A stretch of 64,000 nucleotides of DNA from NCBI RefSeq assembly GCF_000711735.1, contig NZ_JONL01000007.1:124001-188000 (forward strand). The letters are read 5' to 3'. A program made the position numbers and the translations under genes. Of this stretch, positions 18,404 through 27,511 are shown in pieces; within the stretch, counting starts at the first letter, position 1; every line of letters starts with the position of its first letter. Origin of the DNA: Maridesulfovibrio frigidus DSM 17176. Its GTDB lineage: Bacteria > Desulfobacterota > Desulfovibrionia > Desulfovibrionales > Desulfovibrionaceae. A model generated the notes under the pieces. It ran no database searches. It was not told the DNA's origin and saw only the letters and a list, made by a program, of their open reading frames with translations.

Positions 18404-19663
18404 TTATACAGAACTCAAAACTTTAATTGTCGCTGCCACCATCGTAGTGACTGCTGTAGATATCGTAGATTCTGGCGGAGGAAGAAATTTGCTATTATGA
18501 AGACCGGGCACCGTTATTCCGGTTGAGTGAAATAAGTCCATGTCGGAAGGAGATGTTGCTCCAGCAAAAAACAGGCAACAGGGAATCCCGTTCAAAGTTG
18601 CTTTCCTGAAAAGAGCGAAATCTTCACTACCCATAACCTTATTCGGTTCTGAAAGATTCCTCTCACCCAAATGTTCAACCACTACAGATCTCACTATACC
18701 AGTGAGGTCCTTATCATTTATAGTTGCGGGAACCTCATCAGAATCATTAAGCTCTATTATCGGAAGTAAGTTTTCGGGAAGATCCATGGCAAGAGCTTCA
18801 TGTTTGCAAATGCGCTTGATGGAATCTAATATCCGATTTCGACTATCTGAATCAAAAAATCTGGTTGTGACTTCCATCACCACTTCTTCAGGAATAATAT
18901 TCGATCTTGTTCCGCCATGAATTGATCCGACCGTAACTACTGCCGGATTTAACGGGCTGATCTCGCGGCTAACTATAGTCTGTAAAGAAGTCACTATTCT
19001 TGCCGCAAGTACTATCGGGTCACGGGCTTCCTGGGGAAATGCCCCATGCCCCCCTACTCCGCGAACAATAATTTTAAGCTGAAAAGTACCCGCCATAATT
19101 GGACCGGAGCGCACCGCGATTGATCCACTCAAAATAGTAGGGAAAACATGCATGGCTAAACAGAAATTTGGAACACCGCATTTTTCGAATAGCCCGTCAT
19201 CAAGCATGTCCTTTGCGCCAGACATTGATTCTTCAGCCGGCTGCCCCACAAAAAGTACTCTACCTTTCCAAGCATCCTTCATCTGTGAAATAATTTTTGC
19301 AGCCCCGACAAAGACAGTCATGTGAATATCATGACCACAACCATGCATAACACCACAGGATCTTCCTGATCCATCAACAGTTTTAACTGTGCTAGCATAC
19401 TCAGCGCCAGAAGTTTCAACAATTGGCAAAGCGTCCATGTCAGTGCGAATCATGACTGTCGGACCTTCTCCATTTTCAAGTATGCCAGCAATTCCGAAAC
19501 CACCAATATTTCGAATGACTTCTATGCCGCACGCCTCTAAATGATCAGCCAATAGTGAAGACGTCTTCTCTTCAAAACATGAAAGTTCAGGATTTGCATG
19601 CAGACGCTTATAGAGCGCAACCAAAGAATCCAGCTCTAGCTGGACAAGATTGTTTAAAGTCAT
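18404..19663 (-). CDS. M20 family amidohydrolase (aminoacylase/hippurate hydrolase type)
   Basis: A 419-aa metallohydrolase of the M20D subfamily, which cleaves the amide bond of N-acyl amino acids or similar substrates. Metal-ligand signatures are MHGCGHDIH (~residues 107-115), GQPAEES and AMHVFP, with the dimerisation/lid segment GGHGAFPQEARDP and the late MGSEDFALF. All expected ligands are present. It follows a 64-aa gene by 34 bp, probably as an operon. Substrate cannot be told: related enzymes act on N-acetyl amino acids, hippurate, or amino-acid conjugates. No signal peptide, so cytoplasmic. Confidence 0.88.
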   Translation of the reverse strand: MTLNNLVQLELDSLVALYKRLHANPELSCFEEKTSSLLADHLEACGIEVIRNIGGFGIAGILENGEGPTVMIRTDMDALPIVETSGAEYASTVKTVDGSGRSCGVMHGCGHDIHMTVFVGAAKIISQMKDAWKGRVLFVGQPAEESMSGAKDMLDDGLFEKCGVPNFCLAMHVFPTILSGSIAVRSGPIMAGTFQLKIIVRGVGGHGAFPQEARDPIVLAARIVTSLQTIVSREISPLNPAVVTVGSIHGGTRSNIIPEEVVMEVTTRFFDSDSRNRILDSIKRICKHEALAMDLPENLLPIIELNDSDEVPATINDKDLTGIVRSVVVEHLGERNLSEPNKVMGSEDFALFRKATLNGIPCCLFFAGATSPSDMDLFHSTGITVPGLHNSKFLPPPESTISTAVTTMVAATIKVLSSV

Positions 19664-19697
19664 GCAGTTGAAATTCCCATAAAATTTAACAAAAAAA

Positions 19698-19892
19698 CTA
19701 CTCTTTTTCGCGACCAGAGTTTAATGCTGCAACTTCAGTTTGAGCGCGCTTTTTAGCATCTTCAATAAGTGGATGTAAAAGAGCTACTATACTGCGAACA
19801 TTAAGATTTTCAGCTTCTTTTGAACAAAGCAGCACATCAAGCGCATCAAGACCGTGAAAAATATAATCTACACTCTTTTTAACATCGCTCAT
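19698..19892 (-). CDS. Small conserved-looking helical protein
   Basis: A 64-aa acidic/helical protein (YIFHGLDALDVLLCSKEAE...) preceded by a strong GAGGAGAT ribosome site, lying 34 bp upstream of the M20 gene and transcribed with it. No domain is recognised. The good ribosome site and tight spacing are the main support for it being real. One Cys, no membrane helix. Confidence 0.65.
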   Translation of the reverse strand: MSDVKKSVDYIFHGLDALDVLLCSKEAENLNVRSIVALLHPLIEDAKKRAQTEVAALNSGREKE

Positions 19893-20021
19893 CTATATCT
19901 CCTCAAATAAAAATTATGTACTTAAAAACATCAAAATAGTATTGATAGCATGTACTGATGTCTATGAATAATTGTTCTTTTTTAGATATAATCTACAACT
20001 TTTATGAATAAGGATATCAAA

Positions 20022-20372
20022 ATGAGTTACAAAGTCGTTTTTCATATTGATTGGGATGATGATAAGATTTTGAACATGGCACTTGGTAATATTGAAAACT
20101 TAATTAAAGATCCATCAGCAACGGATTCTGAAATACACCTAGTTTCAAATGGAAATTCTGTTCGCCTTTTTAGAACTGAATTCTGCGAAGAAAATATTTC
20201 CAGAATCCGGTCGCTTCATTCAAACGGAGTCAGATTTTGCCTCTGTAGTAATTCACTAATAAAACTTCATTTCAAACGAGAAAACATGATCGAGATATGT
20301 GAAGTTGTGCCCGCAGGAATCATCGAATTATGCAAACTGCAAGCCGCTGGTTGTGCATATATAAAACCATAA
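20022..20372 (+). CDS. DsrE-like family protein
   Basis: A 116-aa protein with the compact alpha/beta layout of DsrE/YchN-like proteins: SYKVVFHIDWDDDKILNMALGNIENLI, then VRLFRTE, then FCLCSNSL and the AGIIELCKLQAAGCAYIKP ending. DsrE-family proteins relay sulfur or act in sulfur-linked chemistry via conserved Cys; here the FCLC pair falls at the usual position, but a sulfur role is inference. The ATG at 20022 is chosen because AAGGAT lies 7-8 nt upstream, whereas the earlier in-frame ATG at 20004 has no ribosome site. Transcribed alone and followed by a terminator. Confidence 0.72.
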   Translation: MSYKVVFHIDWDDDKILNMALGNIENLIKDPSATDSEIHLVSNGNSVRLFRTEFCEENISRIRSLHSNGVRFCLCSNSLIKLHFKRENMIEICEVVPAGIIELCKLQAAGCAYIKP

Positions 20373-20383
20373 CCGTTGGTTAT

Positions 20384-20415
20384 AAAAAAAGCCGGACCAT
20401 TACAGATCCGGCTTA
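20384..20415. terminator. Bidirectional terminator
   Basis: AAGCCGGA (20389-20396) pairs with TCCGGCTT (20407-20414). An A-run on the left side serves the minus strand as a T-run, which would terminate gadB, and a weaker TTAAT follows on the plus side. Confidence 0.75.
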
Positions 20416-20430
20416 ATAACAACTATTTAT

Positions 20431-21834
20431 TTAGCACTGTTTTAGAGTGTTTTTATTGCTTTTTTTCGCAGAGTGATCATCTGTTTGCAAGTATTCCAGT
20501 ATCCGGCGCATATCTTCCATGAAAAGATGAGCCATATCCATGCTCATTCCTTCTTTAACGACTATTCGCAGAACTTTATCGTCTTCGCAGTTTTCAGGCA
20601 TAGTATATGCCGGAACCAGCCATCCTCGATGTCGGAGCATTTCAGAAATACGGAAAACATCAAAATCAGCATCTACATCCCGCCTGATGCGGAAAGTAAT
20701 AAGTGGCATGTGTAACTGTTTAATAAGACTTTGGAATACTCCAGTTTCTTCAAGCTCTTCTTTAAGAAACTCCGCCGTATCCATGCATGACTGCAAAATG
20801 CGGGTGTACCCTTCTTTACCTAACCGTATGAAATTATAGTACTGTGCTATAATCTGATTCCCGGGACGAGAGAAATTAAGTGCGAAGGTTGGCATTTCAC
20901 CACCAAGATAATTAACACGGAAAACCAAGTCTTCCGGCAATTCTTCAGAATCACGCCAGATTGCCCAACCAACACCGGGGTAAACCAATCCATACTTATG
21001 GCCCGATACGTTAATCGATTTTACCCACTTGAGTCTGAAATCCCATTCGAGATCGGGAGTAAGGAAGGGAGCTATAAATCCACCGCTTGCAGCGTCAACA
21101 TGCAAAGGAATTTCATATCCAGTTTCAGCGTTGAATTTATCAAGCGCATCGTTATATTCTTTTACCGGCTCAAATTCGCCAGTATGAGTCGTCCCCAGAA
21201 TTGCGACAACACCGATGGTATTTTCATCACAGGCTTCTAAGACATCTTTAGTCTTCATACTATAGTGACCTTCGGAAACTGGCACTAAACGCGGCTCGAC
21301 CTCCCAATATCGACAAAATTTTTCCCAGCAAACCTGAACACTCGAGCTAATAACCATATTTGGTTTATCAGTGGGCTTCCCTTTCGCTTTCATGCGATCA
21401 CGCCATTTCCACTTTAATGCCATTCCACAAAGCATTGCGGCTTCGCTCGATCCTGTAGTTGAACAACCACAAGTATCATTTTCATCCGGCCCATTAAAAA
21501 GCTCTGATAAAATATGAACGCACCGCTCTTCAAGCTCAGCGGTTTGCGGGTATTCATCTTTATCAATCATATTTTTGTCAAAAGTTTCGGTCATAAGCTG
21601 CCGCGCTTCATCTTCCATCCAAGTGGTGACAAAGGTAGCAAGGTTTAATCTGGAATTACCATCCAACATCAATTCATCCTTAACTAAAGCATATGCATGC
21701 CTTGGATCGATGCTGCCCTCCGGCATGGAATATTTAGGGATCGGATCTTCTAAGTCACGCGAACCATAAATAGGCATGATAAAATTCTTCTTATTGCCCT
21801 TATCTTTTTTCTTTTTTTGAACTTTATGTATCAT
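20431..21834 (-). CDS. gadB: Glutamate decarboxylase
   Basis: A 467-aa group II PLP decarboxylase that converts L-glutamate to GABA and consumes a proton. Family landmarks are GCSTTGSSEAAMLCGMALKWKW, the LHVDAASGGFIAPF strand with the PLP-binding Asp, the PLP lysine in SINVSGHKYGLVYPGVGW, and a C-terminal region like the bacterial acid-induced enzymes, including a late His in DDHSAKK. Length equals E. coli GadA/B. No glutamate/GABA antiporter (gadC) is next to it; the divergent gene is a potassium channel. A role in acid or ionic stress is inferred from the family and context. Confidence 0.93.
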   Translation of the reverse strand: MIHKVQKKKKDKGNKKNFIMPIYGSRDLEDPIPKYSMPEGSIDPRHAYALVKDELMLDGNSRLNLATFVTTWMEDEARQLMTETFDKNMIDKDEYPQTAELEERCVHILSELFNGPDENDTCGCSTTGSSEAAMLCGMALKWKWRDRMKAKGKPTDKPNMVISSSVQVCWEKFCRYWEVEPRLVPVSEGHYSMKTKDVLEACDENTIGVVAILGTTHTGEFEPVKEYNDALDKFNAETGYEIPLHVDAASGGFIAPFLTPDLEWDFRLKWVKSINVSGHKYGLVYPGVGWAIWRDSEELPEDLVFRVNYLGGEMPTFALNFSRPGNQIIAQYYNFIRLGKEGYTRILQSCMDTAEFLKEELEETGVFQSLIKQLHMPLITFRIRRDVDADFDVFRISEMLRHRGWLVPAYTMPENCEDDKVLRIVVKEGMSMDMAHLFMEDMRRILEYLQTDDHSAKKSNKNTLKQC

Positions 21835-22086
21835 TAGTTAGCTCCTTATTTAATTGGTAAGTTGAAAAATAACGTTTATGAACTTTTCTTACACTTCATG
21901 AGCTGAATCAATTTAATTTAGATATAAACATATTGGAATATCCGGTGCAAGATCATTGCGGAACAAAGATTATATTTATATAGCGCTAAGGAATTAATAT
22001 TCGATAATTATCATTTTCATTATGTGCGAACTTGTTTAAATTGATTTGAGTTTTCAAAACCCAATTAACTTTTACTTAATGAATAA
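21835..22086. other. Divergent intergenic region between gadB and the potassium channel gene
   Basis: About 250 AT-rich bases containing the leaders of both genes. AAGGAGCTAACT before gadB is a good ribosome site. No clear promoter boxes or hairpins stand out. Confidence 0.4.
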
Positions 22087-23466
22087 ATGACACCCAAAAC
22101 ACGCCCTCACTTACAACTACTTATTGCCATCTTACTCGTTTTACTAGTTGGAACGGCAGGATACCTACTGCTTGAAGATGGATGGACTGTACTTGACGCC
22201 CTCTACATGACGGTTATCACCATCACGACTATCGGTTATGGTGAAGTGCATACTCTTTCAACAGCCAGTCGAATTTTCACTATTATACTAATTTTTACAG
22301 GCCTCGGTGTCGCAGCTGTATTTGCTACGCAACTGGCTAAAATGATAGTGCAATCCGGAATAAAAAACTTATACGAGAAACGCAAAATGAACGAAAAAAT
22401 AAACAATCTCAAATCACACACCATTATTTGCGGTTATGGCCGTATAGGAAGGTCCATCAGCCTGAAACTTTTTGAGCTTGGACTGGATTTTGTTGTTTTG
22501 GATACAAACGAAGAAAGATTGAGCGAAGCGGAACAACGTGGATACTTAACCATGCACGGAGACGCCGCAGTAGATGGAGTTCTGCTTTCAGCAGGTATTG
22601 GTCGGGCTGAATACATTGTGCTCTGCATTAATAATGATGCGGACAATATTAATATTGCATTGGCTTCACGCGAACTTAATTCAGACATATTCGTTGTAGC
22701 AAGAGGGACTGACCCAACAATTGAATATAGAATGTTAAGAGCAGGAGCGAACACAGTAGTCTACCCTATGACTCTCGGAGGCGAGCAGATCGCACACATC
22801 CTAGCTCGCCATGCAGGTGTTGCCCCTGCGGACAATAAAAGCACCGCCGGTCATGACGTAATGGGATACAGCCTTAAAATATTTCCATACTTAGAAGATG
22901 AGCCGCTCAAAGTTGCGGAAGCTCTCAAACGGACAAATTCCCCAAAAGCGCTGGTATTACACCGCGTTGATGGAGAAGACGTAGAAGATCCTGATGCAAA
23001 TGAAGTGCTGGAGCATGGTGATTCACTTTTAGTTCTAGTGCGTTGCGAGAAATCCACTAAAACTAATATTAAAAAAAACGTAACTTGGTCGGAAGATTTA
23101 TTGCTGGGCATCCCCTCAATTGACGCAGAACACCGAGTGCTTGTTAAATACGCAGAAGATTTCCAAAAGGCTGTTAACAATGGTCAGGAAGGCGAAGCCA
23201 TTGCAAGGTTATTCGACAGACTACTGGAATATACCACAAGCCATTTTGCCAGAGAAGAAGGATTCATGCAGAAGCGTGGATATCCTGATATTGAAATTCA
23301 TATGAAAGAGCATAGACGCATCACAAGAGAAGTGATGGAGCTAAACCGAGACAAACGGTACGTTTTCTCAGAAAGCGTTGACAAGTTTCTGCAAGACTGG
23401 ATTATCACACATATTAATCATACTGATCGGAAGTATGTTAAGTTTATGTTAGAGAATAAGAAATAG
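22087..23466 (+). CDS. Two-TM potassium channel with RCK/TrkA domains fused to a C-terminal hemerythrin domain
   Basis: A 459-aa protein with four parts. Residues ~8-90 are a two-helix pore with the selectivity filter TITTIGYGE (~45-53). Residues ~110-235 are a TrkA-N/RCK Rossmann domain (IICGYGRIGRS, DTNEER, GDA). Residues ~258-320 are a TrkA-C domain. Residues ~330-455 are a hemerythrin-like domain with all seven usual di-iron ligands in place: H349, H386, E390, H405, H409, H442 and D447. The first three parts are the common Kch-type channel; the fourth adds an O2/redox- or iron-binding module on the cytoplasmic side. A di-iron sensor gating K+ flux is an inference. The MFS gene follows after 18 bp. 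The reading frame is continuous, so the fusion is not an assembly of two ORFs. Confidence 0.92.
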   Translation: MTPKTRPHLQLLIAILLVLLVGTAGYLLLEDGWTVLDALYMTVITITTIGYGEVHTLSTASRIFTIILIFTGLGVAAVFATQLAKMIVQSGIKNLYEKRKMNEKINNLKSHTIICGYGRIGRSISLKLFELGLDFVVLDTNEERLSEAEQRGYLTMHGDAAVDGVLLSAGIGRAEYIVLCINNDADNINIALASRELNSDIFVVARGTDPTIEYRMLRAGANTVVYPMTLGGEQIAHILARHAGVAPADNKSTAGHDVMGYSLKIFPYLEDEPLKVAEALKRTNSPKALVLHRVDGEDVEDPDANEVLEHGDSLLVLVRCEKSTKTNIKKNVTWSEDLLLGIPSIDAEHRVLVKYAEDFQKAVNNGQEGEAIARLFDRLLEYTTSHFAREEGFMQKRGYPDIEIHMKEHRRITREVMELNRDKRYVFSESVDKFLQDWIITHINHTDRKYVKFMLENKK

Positions 23467-23484
23467 TATGAGTGAATACGCACT

Positions 23485-24666
23485 ATGAATAAAAATTCAC
23501 TTATTACGACAAGCTTTCTTTTAATCTGCGGGATTGTATTTCTGATTGTTTGTAATGCGGCTGTTTACTTCAGTCTGCATGTTTATTTGCTGGGTATGGG
23601 TTTTACAGATAGTAAGTCTGGCTTAATTATTGGACTTTATGCCATGGCAGGCATGATCATGTACGGATTCATGTCTAGCTACATCAGAAGAGATAACGCT
23701 TTCAAAGCCATGACTCTCGGGATTGTTTTGATGTTCGTCAGCGGCAATGGTTTTTTGTTCGTTGATTCCTTCGGGGGACTGGCTACACTGAGACTTATGC
23801 AAGGAATTGGGGGCTTCTTTCTATTTGCCCCGTGCACAGCGCTACTTGTGTCGATCATCCCCAAAGGAAAAGAAGGGTCTGCTTTTAGTATATATTCGGC
23901 CGCCCTCCTACTGCCATACTCACTATTGCCCCTCCTATCAGATATTCTTATGCCATATGTGAAAGATTCAACCTGGCTCTATGCCGGAACAGCGTGGCTT
24001 ATGCTGCCAGTAAGTTTCGCGGTACTGTATCTTAGAAAAAAAATAGTTTCGCAAGACGTGAATGCATCCAAGCTTAACCGATTGGGCGCAAAGGATTCTT
24101 TTTCCAATCTGCTTACACCGACCATTATGGGCGCCCTGTTGACCAACTTTTTTTACTTCATGGTCTTCACTAGCGTTTTCTTTTTGTTCCAAAACTTTGC
24201 GCTTTCCAGAGGTATCAAAAATTCCGGCATATATTTTACCGTTCAAATGGGTGTCATGATCGCTATTCGTTTGGGAGCGAACAATATTTTCAATTTGACT
24301 AATCCTAAGATTTTGATAACCACGGCAATGCTCATCACTAGTGCAAGTCTGGCAACACTCATAATGCTTAATGACGCGAAATGGCTTATACCTATGGCGG
24401 TCATGTTCGGACTGGGAATGGGACTCTGCACTCCACCACTTAATGCATTGCTATATCTAAGCAGTGATTCTAAATTTCGAGCTTTCAATGCAAATATGAT
24501 GGTTCTAACTATCCATTGCGGATCTTTTTTCGGCCCATTCATGGGTAGCCGCATCGTAGAAAAAACCGGTTACAACTTTTTCCTAATGTCAGCAGCAATT
24601 TTAACATTTATTGTGGGCATTTGTTTTATGGTTTTAGTTCCCATTACTAAAGATAAAGCTGCATAG
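23485..24666 (+). CDS. Major facilitator superfamily transporter
   Basis: A 393-aa protein with about twelve membrane helices in two halves, of the MFS class. Seen are the short loop after helix 2 (MSSYIRRDNAFKAMTLG), helix 4 with RLMQGIGGFFLFAPCTALL, and a long central loop around residues 190-205. No substrate-specific motif is recognised. It lies 18 bp after the channel gene and is probably transcribed with it, then closed by the terminator at 24701. Efflux of a small organic molecule is a guess from the family. Confidence 0.85.
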   Translation: MNKNSLITTSFLLICGIVFLIVCNAAVYFSLHVYLLGMGFTDSKSGLIIGLYAMAGMIMYGFMSSYIRRDNAFKAMTLGIVLMFVSGNGFLFVDSFGGLATLRLMQGIGGFFLFAPCTALLVSIIPKGKEGSAFSIYSAALLLPYSLLPLLSDILMPYVKDSTWLYAGTAWLMLPVSFAVLYLRKKIVSQDVNASKLNRLGAKDSFSNLLTPTIMGALLTNFFYFMVFTSVFFLFQNFALSRGIKNSGIYFTVQMGVMIAIRLGANNIFNLTNPKILITTAMLITSASLATLIMLNDAKWLIPMAVMFGLGMGLCTPPLNALLYLSSDSKFRAFNANMMVLTIHCGSFFGPFMGSRIVEKTGYNFFLMSAAILTFIVGICFMVLVPITKDKAA

Positions 24667-24700
24667 TTTTTTAACAACCACACTCATTCCAAAGAACACA

Positions 24701-24735
24701 AAAAAGCCGCAGCTTTTGCAAGCTGCGGCTTTTTA
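24701..24735. terminator. Bidirectional terminator between MFS gene and tRNA-Leu
   Basis: A perfect stem AAAAGCCGCAGCTT / AAGCTGCGGCTTTT flanks a four-base loop, with T-runs usable on both strands. It ends the channel-MFS unit on the plus strand and the secG-tRNA unit on the minus strand. Confidence 0.9.
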
Positions 24736-24743
24736 TGCACTCA

Positions 24744-24830
24744 TGGTGCCGAGGGGGGGACTCGAACCCCCACGGAATCTCTTCCACTAGCCCCTCAAGC
24801 TAGCGTGTCTACCAATTCCACCACCTCGGC
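24744..24830 (-). tRNA. tRNA-Leu (anticodon GAG), copy 2
   Basis: The minus strand folds into a class II cloverleaf: acceptor GCCGAGG/CCTCGGC with encoded CCA, D arm with GGTGGAATTGGTAGACACG, anticodon stem CTAGC/GCTAG with loop TTGAGGG (anticodon GAG, reading CUY leucine codons), a long variable arm, and a T arm GGGGGTTCGAGTCCCCC. It is nearly identical to the copy at 24991, differing at one visible base in the variable arm. Confidence 0.97.
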
Positions 24831-24990
24831 TGAGGTGAATTTATTCAAAGAACGATGCGACTTAGAGGGATGAACGTCTGCAACCGTTTCGGTAATAGAG
24901 GGTTTACCGAGATTTGAATTTATTTGCAAGATGTTTTTGCAAATAATTGTCCAGAATATTTAGACTTATCGTCTAAACATATTTTTCAGA

Positions 24991-25077
24991 TGGTGCCGAG
25001 GGGGGGACTCGAACCCCCACGGAATTTCTTCCACTAGCCCCTCAAGCTAGCGTGTCTACCAATTCCACCACCTCGGC
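24991..25077 (-). tRNA. tRNA-Leu (anticodon GAG), copy 1
   Basis: Same cloverleaf as the copy at 24744: acceptor GCCGAGG/CCTCGGC, encoded CCA, anticodon loop TTGAGGG, long variable arm. It starts 53 bases after the secG stop in the same direction. A tRNA-Leu(GAG) gene next to secG is also the E. coli arrangement (leuU). Confidence 0.97.
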
Positions 25078-25130
25078 TCTGAAAAATCTGAACCTATATT
25101 ATCAAAGAACTATTTGAGGGCTAACTAATA

Positions 25131-25472
25131 CTATTTTTTTACTTCGGTTTCGCCAGCTGGGTTTTCGAAAGTAACCACTGGTTTTTCGCCTTCTGGCATC
25201 GGAGTAACAATTGTGTCACCCTGAAGCATGATAGAATCATCAGAAACTTTATTTCCAGAAATGACGTTGTAGCTGAGTGATGTGATCAAAAAGACTGCTG
25301 CAAGAAAAGCAGTAATCTTAACTAGAACTCCACCAGCTCCGGTGCTACCGAAAACTGAGCCACTTCCTCCGCCGAATATAACACCCATATCTTCTTTACC
25401 GCTCTGTAAAAGAACGAAGATAATCAAGAAGATGCAGGCGATAACGTGTACTGTAATTACTAGCGTTTGCAA
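25131..25472 (-). CDS. secG: Preprotein translocase subunit SecG
   Basis: A 113-aa SecG with two membrane helices (~residues 3-22 and 52-72) joined by the family loop LLQSGKEDMGVIFGGGSGSVFGSTGAGG. SecG assists SecYE-SecA protein export. A hydrophilic C-terminal tail rich in Glu, Pro and Lys is longer than in minimal SecG proteins. It follows tpiA by 45 bp, and two tRNA-Leu genes lie downstream on the same strand. Confidence 0.95.
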   Translation of the reverse strand: MQTLVITVHVIACIFLIIFVLLQSGKEDMGVIFGGGSGSVFGSTGAGGVLVKITAFLAAVFLITSLSYNVISGNKVSDDSIMLQGDTIVTPMPEGEKPVVTFENPAGETEVKK

Positions 25473-25517
25473 AGCTTTTTTTTCCTTTTTTTTTAATCAA
25501 GCTTATGGCTGATTCAT

Positions 25518-26273
25518 TTATGCCAGAGCAATCTGGCTGAAACTTTCGCCGTCCAAGCTCGCGCCTCCTACCAATACACCGTCGACATTGTCAAGCGATA
25601 TAATCTGAGCGCAGTTGGCAGGTTTAACACTTCCACCATATAAGATTCTGATTTCACTAGCTTTTTTAGGAAAAATATTTTTTAGCTTTTTTCTAACAAA
25701 ACCATGAGCTTCGACAATTTCTTCCGTTCCAGCCACTTCTCCAGTACCAATCGCCCAGACAGGTTCATAGGCAATTACAATCGATTCTGGCGAAAATTCG
25801 GCTGGCATTTCTGCAAGTCCGGCTTCAAGCTGTTCATCAATAATCTGCTGAACTTTTCCAGCTTTTCTCTGCTCGATGGTTTCACCAATGCAAAGAATCA
25901 TGGAAAGTCCGGCATTTAATCCGAACGCAACTTTTTTACCAACAAATTCGCTGGACTCACCCATAACGTGCCTACGCTCGGAATGTCCAGCTAAGGAGAA
26001 CCCGCATCCGACATCTTTTAGCATTTCCGGTGATATTTCGCCGGTAAATGCCCCTTCCTCGGCCGGATACATGTTTTCGGCACACAGGTGGCAGCCATCC
26101 CTTCCAGCGAGCACAGTCCCTACGCTTTCAAGAGCAGTAAAGGGGGCAGCAATGAGAACTTCTCTGTCTGCGGGTAGTTTACCATCAATTCTAGAAATAA
26201 AATCCTCAGCGGTAGCTTTTGCTTCCGCACGGGTTTTGTACATTTTCCAGTTAGCGGCCATCAATTTTTTCAT
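25518..26273 (-). CDS. tpiA: Triosephosphate isomerase
   Basis: A 251-aa TIM barrel that interconverts dihydroxyacetone phosphate and glyceraldehyde-3-phosphate. Seen are AANWKMYKT (catalytic Lys), GHSERR (catalytic His), VIAYEPVWAIGTGEVA (catalytic Glu) and ILYGGSVKPAN. Its ATG overlaps the pgk stop (ATGA at 26270-26273), so the two are coupled. Confidence 0.97.
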   Translation of the reverse strand: MKKLMAANWKMYKTRAEAKATAEDFISRIDGKLPADREVLIAAPFTALESVGTVLAGRDGCHLCAENMYPAEEGAFTGEISPEMLKDVGCGFSLAGHSERRHVMGESSEFVGKKVAFGLNAGLSMILCIGETIEQRKAGKVQQIIDEQLEAGLAEMPAEFSPESIVIAYEPVWAIGTGEVAGTEEIVEAHGFVRKKLKNIFPKKASEIRILYGGSVKPANCAQIISLDNVDGVLVGGASLDGESFSQIALA

Positions 26274-27463
26274 TTATCCAAATTCTCCTTCAAGGCTTTG
26301 AAGGCAGGAAGTTCTTTCCCTTCGAGAAACTCGAGGAATGAACCGCCTCCTGTGGATATAAAGGTGAAGTCGTCTTGCAGTCCAGCCTTGTGAACAACTG
26401 CATCGGTATCTCCCCCTCCAACGATGGTCGTGCCGTCAGACTCGGCCATAGCTTTGCAAACTTTCATCGAACCCTCGGCAAAAGCCGGCTTCTCAAAAAG
26501 TCCCATAGGACCGTTCCATACTATTGTCTGAGCTTCTGAAATAACATCACAAAATTTTTGAGCGGTAACAGGCCCGATATCAAGAAGCATTCCATTTTCA
26601 GGGACATTATCCCCGGTACAGATACCAGAAGCTTCATCAGTATTTACGCCCCATACAAAGTCTTCTGGAAGATGCAAATCTGTACCAGACGCGGCAGCTT
26701 TGGTCATAATTTCACGGGCGGTATCGACAAGACTGTCTTCGACTAAAGATTTACCGACATTCTTGCCCTGTGCAAGCAGAAAAGTATTCGCCATTGCCCC
26801 GCCGATAATAAAGTGATCAACCTTGCCGATCAGATTATTAAGGATACCGAGCTTCGTTGAAACTTTAGCGCCACCGGAAATCGCAATATAAGGCTTCTTA
26901 GGAGCTTTAAGAGCTTCGCCGAGGTTTTCCCATTCAAGCTTAAGCAAAAAACCAGCACAACACTGTTTAGCGGAATAAGGAACATCCACAACAGAGGCAT
27001 TAGGCCTATGAGCAACTCCAAAAGCATCATTCACATATATATCTGCGAGCGAAGCCAGTTTCGCGCCAAAATCGCCCCTTTCTTCGGGAGTCTTGCCCTG
27101 CTCTTCGGGATGGTAACGGAGGTTCTCAAGCATGAGAACCTGTCCCGGTTTGAGCGCAGCAGCCATCTTTTCCACTTCAGGACCAACACAATCAGGAGCC
27201 AGAACAACTTCCAGCCCAAGATATTCACCTAGGCGCTTAGCCACAGGTTTGAGACTATACTTGACCACCTTTTCACCTTTAGGCTTTCCAAGATGAGCCA
27301 TGACTATAACCGCAGCGCCCTTTTCAAGAGCATACTTGATAGTAGGCACTCCAGCTTTGATGCGGTTGTCGTCAGTAATTGTTTCACCATCAAGAGGAAC
27401 ATTAAAGTCCACTCTGATGAGAAGCTTTTTACCGGTAATATCAAGTTGATTAATGAAGCGCAT
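26270..27463 (-). CDS. pgk: Phosphoglycerate kinase
   Basis: A 397-aa enzyme of glycolysis that moves a phosphate between 1,3-bisphosphoglycerate and ADP. Seen are the N-terminal LLIRVDFNVPLDG, MAHLGKPKG, the hinge region and the C-terminal nucleotide site GGGDTDAVVHK...FISTGGGSFLEFLEGKELPA. The start is placed at the ATG at 27463, with CGGAG 6 nt upstream; an upstream in-frame start at 27484 would add seven residues before the family start. It is coupled to tpiA and preceded by rimI. Confidence 0.97.
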   Translation of the reverse strand: MRFINQLDITGKKLLIRVDFNVPLDGETITDDNRIKAGVPTIKYALEKGAAVIVMAHLGKPKGEKVVKYSLKPVAKRLGEYLGLEVVLAPDCVGPEVEKMAAALKPGQVLMLENLRYHPEEQGKTPEERGDFGAKLASLADIYVNDAFGVAHRPNASVVDVPYSAKQCCAGFLLKLEWENLGEALKAPKKPYIAISGGAKVSTKLGILNNLIGKVDHFIIGGAMANTFLLAQGKNVGKSLVEDSLVDTAREIMTKAAASGTDLHLPEDFVWGVNTDEASGICTGDNVPENGMLLDIGPVTAQKFCDVISEAQTIVWNGPMGLFEKPAFAEGSMKVCKAMAESDGTTIVGGGDTDAVVHKAGLQDDFTFISTGGGSFLEFLEGKELPAFKALKENLDK

Positions 27464-27511
27464 GTTCACTCCGTGCTTTAGCAATTTATATTATAAACTT
27501 AAACAAACAAT

